DNA from: Microcaldota archaeon
GTDB lineage: Archaea > Micrarchaeota > Micrarchaeia > Micrarchaeales > Micrarchaeaceae
Length of the DNA stretch: 33,320 bases
Assembly (NCBI GenBank): GCA_021792395.1
Contig: JAJYUR010000005.1
Span: 1 to 33,320 of the forward strand
Reading direction: 5' to 3'
Below, piece after piece: positions 29,969-33,320 of the stretch. The stretch's first letter is position 1; each line of letters begins with the position of its first letter. The position numbers were made by a program, and so were the translations under genes. The notes beneath the pieces were generated by a model. The model worked only from the letters and a program-made list of their open reading frames with translations. It did no database searches and had not been told where the DNA came from.

Positions 29969-30697
29969 ATGGAAGGCAAGCAGTCAGTGGAGATAAATGG
30001 GAGGAATTTTGGCGTTAGGCTCATAAGGGCAAAACTGAGGAACTCGTATGCCAAGGTTGATGGGGATTGCATAGTAATAAAAATACCTTATATGATGGAT
30101 GCCGTGACTTCCGAAAAGACTGCAAACGGGCTATATAAGCGAATTGTAAAGGCGCTGCAAAGGAACCCAGGAAGGTTCCTTGAAAATAGGCTGGAATTCT
30201 GCGATGGGCAGGTTACGCGCGCACTGGGGCGCGAATTTTTAATAAAGGTAGAGCCCAAAAAAGCAAAAAATGGATCTGTAAAGGTGGATGGCAACAGATT
30301 GGCGATAAAGATACCGCAAAACATGGAAGCGCATACTGAAAGGGATATGGTATCAAAACTTGCGGTAAAAGGCATAAGCATGGCTGTCCTTCCGCTCGTA
30401 GATGCAAGAATAACTGCTTTGAATGACGCGCATTTCAATTCCATACTGAAAGGCACGCGCATCAACAATAGCAAACGGGTATGGGGATCGTGCTCGCCTG
30501 AAAACGTGATAACCTTGAACTTCAAACTGCTGTATTCCCCTCCTGAAATAATGGATTATGTAATAGTCCATGAATTATGCCATACGAAGATAAAGTCCCA
30601 CTCAAAAAGATTTTGGAAAGCAGTAGCTAATGTGATCCCTGATTATAAGAAAAAGAAAAAATGGCTGCGCGAATCCTCATACCTGATAAAAAGCTAA
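29969..30697 (+). CDS. YgjP/SprT-like metallopeptidase with duplicated N-terminal module
   Basis: A 242-residue protein. The C-terminal half is the YgjP (DUF45) domain: VWGSCSPENVITLNFKLL, DYVIVHELCHTKI with HExxH-like HELCH (201-205), third ligand His211 in SHSKRFW, then VIPDYKKKKKWL. Family members are predicted zinc peptidases or hydrolases. The first 145 residues contain the same module twice: G-R-x-F...KVDG....IKIP..M.A at about 11-46 and again at 87-121. Normal members have one copy. A TATA box is centred 25 nt upstream of ATG 29969, so the mRNA is probably leaderless. Confidence 0.85.
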   Translation: MEGKQSVEINGRNFGVRLIRAKLRNSYAKVDGDCIVIKIPYMMDAVTSEKTANGLYKRIVKALQRNPGRFLENRLEFCDGQVTRALGREFLIKVEPKKAKNGSVKVDGNRLAIKIPQNMEAHTERDMVSKLAVKGISMAVLPLVDARITALNDAHFNSILKGTRINNSKRVWGSCSPENVITLNFKLLYSPPEIMDYVIVHELCHTKIKSHSKRFWKAVANVIPDYKKKKKWLRESSYLIKS

Positions 30698-30726
30698 AAG
30701 GTGCATTTAATGCACCTCTAGGCGAT

Positions 30727-31026
30727 TTAACCGAAAAGGCTCGCCAGTCCTCCCGCTGCTTCTTCTTCATTTTTCTTTTCTTCCTTTGCTTCCTTCTTCG
30801 GCGCGGCTTCAGCATGATGTGCCGGAGCAGCTGCAGCTTGTACCTGCATGTTCTGCGCGTTCTTTATTATGTCCTTTATGTCTACATCCTTCAAGGATGC
30901 CACTACTGCTTTGGCCCTAGCTTCATCTGGGGTAAAGCCCGCTGCTTTCACTACGTCCATCAGTTCTTGCTCTGTTACAGGTTTTCCTGCTGCATCAATA
31001 AGCAATGCTGCATATACATATTCCAT
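30727..31026 (-). CDS. rpl12: ribosomal stalk protein L12/P1
   Basis: A 99-residue protein: N-terminal dimerisation domain (MEYVYAALLIDAAGKPVTEQ), Ala-rich hinge (VQAAAAPAHH), charged tail and terminal GGLASLFG that recruits translation GTPases. ATG 31026 has GGTGA seven bases upstream; GTG 31035 overlaps it. It is the last gene of the L1-L10-L12 operon and convergent with the YgjP-like gene. Confidence 0.95.
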   Translation of the reverse strand: MEYVYAALLIDAAGKPVTEQELMDVVKAAGFTPDEARAKAVVASLKDVDIKDIIKNAQNMQVQAAAAPAHHAEAAPKKEAKEEKKNEEEAAGGLASLFG

Positions 31027-31063
31027 GTTTTTCACCTACATTAGTATCATTTATTCAATAGAC

Positions 31064-31897
31064 TTATTCAGGCACAATGTTATTTATTGTTGACGCTTGA
31101 AGCACCGCGTTGGCAAGGAGCTTGTCGATTATGCCTGAATCGTAAAGCTTTGCCTCTACCCCTACGTGCAATGCACTCAGGTATGCGTCTGTAACTAATT
31201 TCTTTATTGTATACTTGTTAACTATTTTTGCCTTGAAGCTCAATTCAAGCGCCTCTGCAAATGCATGCGCAATGTCTTTCGACAGTTGCTCCGCATTCAT
31301 GCTCAATGCGTCCTGCCTGAAGATCAAGCCCCCTGAAAGCAAAGCTTTCGGAGCTATATATGCAGTGAACGGCATTACTTCGAGCGTATGAAGCGCCTTT
31401 GCTATCGACAAGCTTATCTGGCTGCCTTTTGCCACCAGCACCTTGTCCTTGGCTATAAGCACCTTACCTTTATCCATCTTTACATCTATCCCTGCACTCT
31501 TTAGCTCTGTTACTGCCTGCCCGGGCTGAAGCGATGTCTCTCCTGCGCTTATCACTATATCTTCCGGCGCTATCTGCTTTGGCTTTGCAGCTAGCTTAAG
31601 CGATTTCGACTTGAATAACTTATTCAGCTCGAACGGGTCCTCATTGCTAAGCAATATTGCAGATGTGCCTTTGAGTTCTTTGACCAACGGCTTTGTCCTT
31701 TCGCTGCTTTCCAATATCATTTCCATAAAATTTTTCCTTCCCGTCATAAACCTGACCTTCTCCCTCATCGAGTTCCTAGACGACTGCAACAGCCTGTCAG
31801 GTATGTGGTCAAGTTCGACTACGCCTATAACCTTATAGGCATCAAGCGCCTTCTTCCCCTCATCAACGAATTTGATTTTCTGTTCTTTTGTAAGCAT
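31064..31897 (-). CDS. rpl10: ribosomal protein L10/P0, short form
   Basis: A 277-residue protein. The rRNA-binding domain, the insertion domain (ISAGETSLQPGQAVTEL...) and the helical spine that docks L12 dimers (residues about 205-270) are all present. Archaeal P0 usually continues with a hinge and an acidic tail ending in a GTPase-binding motif like that of L12. Here it ends ASTINNIVPE directly after the helices, so the stalk's central tail is missing. It lies 10 bp after rpl1. Confidence 0.93.
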   Translation of the reverse strand: MLTKEQKIKFVDEGKKALDAYKVIGVVELDHIPDRLLQSSRNSMREKVRFMTGRKNFMEMILESSERTKPLVKELKGTSAILLSNEDPFELNKLFKSKSLKLAAKPKQIAPEDIVISAGETSLQPGQAVTELKSAGIDVKMDKGKVLIAKDKVLVAKGSQISLSIAKALHTLEVMPFTAYIAPKALLSGGLIFRQDALSMNAEQLSKDIAHAFAEALELSFKAKIVNKYTIKKLVTDAYLSALHVGVEAKLYDSGIIDKLLANAVLQASTINNIVPE

Positions 31898-31907
31898 AAA
31901 AACACCT

Positions 31908-32540
31908 TCAGACTATGCGCAATGGTTTGCTCATCGTGAGCTTTACATACGCAGATTTTATATTTGCCTTTCCTACCTTCTTCGCCAGAGCATTTATTAC
32001 CTCATCTATATTCGATGAAATGTCTTCCGGCTTCATGCCTTCTGTGCCGACCAGGCAGTGTATCGTAGGAAGATATTTGCCTTTGCTCCTTAAGTATATT
32101 GATTTGCTTATGTTGCTTATCACTGCAGATACGTCTTCGCCTATTAAAGGCCTTGGTATCTTGTTCTTCGGACCGAGGAACTGTCCCAACGATTTAGCTA
32201 TTTGGGGCATCATGCTGGGCTGCGCCACGAGTTCGTAGTTCAGCAGGTCTGCCATCTGCGCCTTATTTGAGCTCAACGATTGCAGCTGCGAACTTGGTAT
32301 AACCCTTGCACCGGCAGCAGTGGCCTTTTCAGCCAGTTTTGTATCGTCTGCAAACACTATGGCCTTGCTGTCCCTTCCTTTTCCATGTGGTAATTTTACC
32401 TCAAGATTTAATCTGTTATCCTGCTTTGTAAAATCTATGCCCTTGAAATTCACGGCAAGCTCTACGCTCTGGGTGAACTTTCTCTTTCCTTTATTTTCTT
32501 CGATAAAGGTTTTCAATTTGCTTAAAGACTCTTCTTCCAT
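31908..32540 (-). CDS. rpl1: ribosomal protein L1
   Basis: A 210-residue protein of normal length: NFKGIDFTKQDNRLNLEVKLP, QFLGPKNKIPRP and KLTMSKPLRIV at the end. It forms the mobile L1 stalk at the E site and in many archaea represses its own mRNA. A strong GGAGGGAT Shine-Dalgarno sequence and a TATATAA box (about 32593-32598) precede ATG 32540. A CTGCA...TGCAG hairpin right before the Shine-Dalgarno sequence could be the autoregulatory site (inference). L11, often the first gene of this operon, is absent. Confidence 0.95.
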   Translation of the reverse strand: MEEESLSKLKTFIEENKGKRKFTQSVELAVNFKGIDFTKQDNRLNLEVKLPHGKGRDSKAIVFADDTKLAEKATAAGARVIPSSQLQSLSSNKAQMADLLNYELVAQPSMMPQIAKSLGQFLGPKNKIPRPLIGEDVSAVISNISKSIYLRSKGKYLPTIHCLVGTEGMKPEDISSNIDEVINALAKKVGKANIKSAYVKLTMSKPLRIV

Positions 32541-32613
32541 AATAATCCCTCCTGCAATGCTGCAGTAACTGCGGGAAAAGCAGTAGATTATTTATATAAT
32601 GAAAATTTAAAAA

Positions 32614-32634
32614 GGTTTGCATGCATGGCAAACC
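32614..32634 (-). terminator. intrinsic-like terminator after DUF302 gene
   Basis: GGTTTGC/GCAAACC form a perfect 7-bp stem around ATGCATG. On the minus strand it is followed by TTTTTAAATTTT, a hairpin plus U-run. It lies about 55 bp beyond the DUF302 stop and before the rpl1 promoter. Confidence 0.6.
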
Positions 32635-32688
32635 AAATTGCGATGCTGCCATCTATTGCATATGCGTTGCTGCAAAATAATGCCTGCC

Positions 32689-33060
32689 TTAATCGGTCAC
32701 CCTAATGACACCCATTATTTTATTGAATATGCTGTCAAGTTCGTTTAGTACGTTTATGTTCCACTTGGAAAATATTTCTGAAGGCTTATAATATTCAACA
32801 TGCGTCCCATCGTTATCATCGAATATGTATATCCTTAAAGGCGGCTCTATCCCTGCCTTTATATTCGCATTGAAAAGCATTTTTGCATACTTTGGAGAAA
32901 ATACTTCAAGTATTGCGTTGCCACGTATGTCCATGCCTATTTTCTTCAGGTTTGCCTGTGCGTCTATTTTTGAGACTATCCCAAGACCGTTAGCCTTTAC
33001 GGCATCTTCCAATGCATCCATTGTTTCTTTAAAACCAAACTTTGATTTTATTAGTTCCAT
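32689..33060 (-). CDS. DUF302 family protein
   Basis: A 123-residue protein of the DUF302 fold. FGFKETMDALEDAVKANGLGIVSKIDAQANLKKIG is followed by LEVFSPKYAKMLFNANIKAGIEPPLRIYIFDD. These small proteins occur in bacteria and archaea as dimers of unknown role, sometimes linked to redox or sulfur metabolism. No signal peptide. It is a single-gene unit upstream of the ribosomal operon with its own terminator. Confidence 0.85.
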   Translation of the reverse strand: MELIKSKFGFKETMDALEDAVKANGLGIVSKIDAQANLKKIGMDIRGNAILEVFSPKYAKMLFNANIKAGIEPPLRIYIFDDNDGTHVEYYKPSEIFSKWNINVLNELDSIFNKIMGVIRVTD

Positions 33061-33248
33061 TGAATCTATTTCAAATCAGGTTAAAAGTATTTAATATTTG
33101 CAGGGATATTTCGATAACGCAGTAAATGTCAGATAGTTTACGATTATGGTGCATTTTTCGAGCAGGGCGCTTAGGTCTTGCATTGTCAATGCCGTAAAAT
33201 TCCGTTAGGATAATGTTTTTATATCTTTAAGTTAAGAATATAGTTGAG
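33061..33248. other. intergenic region before rpl29
   Basis: No ORF or tRNA seen. A TTTTTATATC box near 33211-33220 is centred some 26 nt before the GAGGTG Shine-Dalgarno sequence at 33246-33251 and is the likely rpl29 promoter. Confidence 0.4.
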
Positions 33249-33320
33249 GTGCTTATTATTAACGCAAAAGACATGCGAGCATTGACAAGCGATAACCTGA
33301 AGTCAAAACTTGACGAGTTA
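33249..33320 (+). CDS. rpl29: ribosomal protein L29, 5' part only
   Basis: The visible reading frame ends at the window edge. The segment AKDMRALTSDNLKSKLDEL is the conserved start of L29, which lines the peptide exit tunnel rim. The start is unclear. GTG 33249 lies within the GAGGTG Shine-Dalgarno sequence; ATG 33273 would remove conserved residues; and a rare ATT at 33258 has ideal spacing. Confidence 0.8.
   Translation, partial: MLIINAKDMRALTSDNLKSKLDEL

Noticed and set aside
1-33320. CRISPR array or cas genes
   Set aside because: No regularly spaced repeats and no Cas-like protein were seen.

Overview
The window reads as a stretch of a small, compact archaeal chromosome, most likely a DPANN-type archaeon. 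A Micrarchaeota/ARMAN-like lineage is my best guess, but this is inference from gene content and style, not a proven assignment. The archaeal signature is unambiguous: Kae1 and Bud32, the exosome subunit Csl4, RNA polymerase subunit Rpo11, ribosomal proteins S26e and L12/P1, Nop5, NMD3, translin, archease, archaeal-type ThrRS and GlyRS, SecE/Sec61-gamma and an archaeosortase. Genes are short and tightly packed, with 1-4 nt overlaps. Isoleucine is mostly ATA. Many starts lie about 25-30 nt downstream of a TATA box, suggesting leaderless transcripts.

Layout. (1) 1-4650: an accessory-looking island directly downstream of tRNA-Leu(CAG). It holds a three-gene toxin-antitoxin-like operon, about 240 nt of densely folded non-coding sequence, a double AN1 zinc-finger protein, small ORFs or gene debris, a zincin-like protein with an HExxHxxGxxH motif, a glycosylation-rich surface protein and IS200/IS605-like end debris. 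It closes with a degenerate copy of the tRNA-Leu 3' end (4631-4649). No integrase is visible. (2) 4651-13673: housekeeping genes. These are a stand-alone NFACT-R protein, SecE, ThiI, an S66 LD-carboxypeptidase-like protein, a small membrane protein, the run secF-secD-nmd3, and ThrRS convergent with it. (3) 13876-19390: a class III signal (pilin-like) protein, a four-CBS plus HPF-like protein, tRNA-Cys(GCA) with an insertion in its T-loop, archease, an archaeosortase with an extra C-terminal domain, a Nudix-uracil-DNA-glycosylase fusion and a wHTH regulator. (4) 19577-27245: Nop5 lacking its N-terminal domain, an RHH regulator, a methyltransferase-like protein, GlyRS followed without a gap by Ogg1, translin, an HTH regulator paired with a degenerate RpiB-like protein, and S26e followed by a B-box membrane protein. 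(5) 27242-33320: Kae1-Bud32, Csl4-Rpo11, a YgjP-like metalloprotease with an internal duplication, the L1-L10-L12 ribosomal operon, a DUF302 protein and the start of L29.

How the genes fit together. Translation and RNA maturation dominate: two synthetases, s4U and t6A tRNA modification, archease beside an interrupted tRNA, Nop5, the exosome, the stalk proteins, a probable hibernation factor and NFACT-R. A second theme is export and the cell surface: SecE, SecDF, a pilin-like protein, the archaeosortase and N-glycosylated proteins. A third is defence against damaged bases: Ogg1 and the Nudix-UDG fusion.

The observations most worth following up are the tRNA-Cys T-loop intron beside archease; the Nudix-UDG fusion that has lost three of the four Fe-S cysteines of family 4 UDGs; the RpiB-like protein without catalytic residues that precedes an HTH regulator; the CBS-HPF protein; the Nop5 without its fibrillarin-binding domain; and the structured non-coding block in the tRNA-Leu island.
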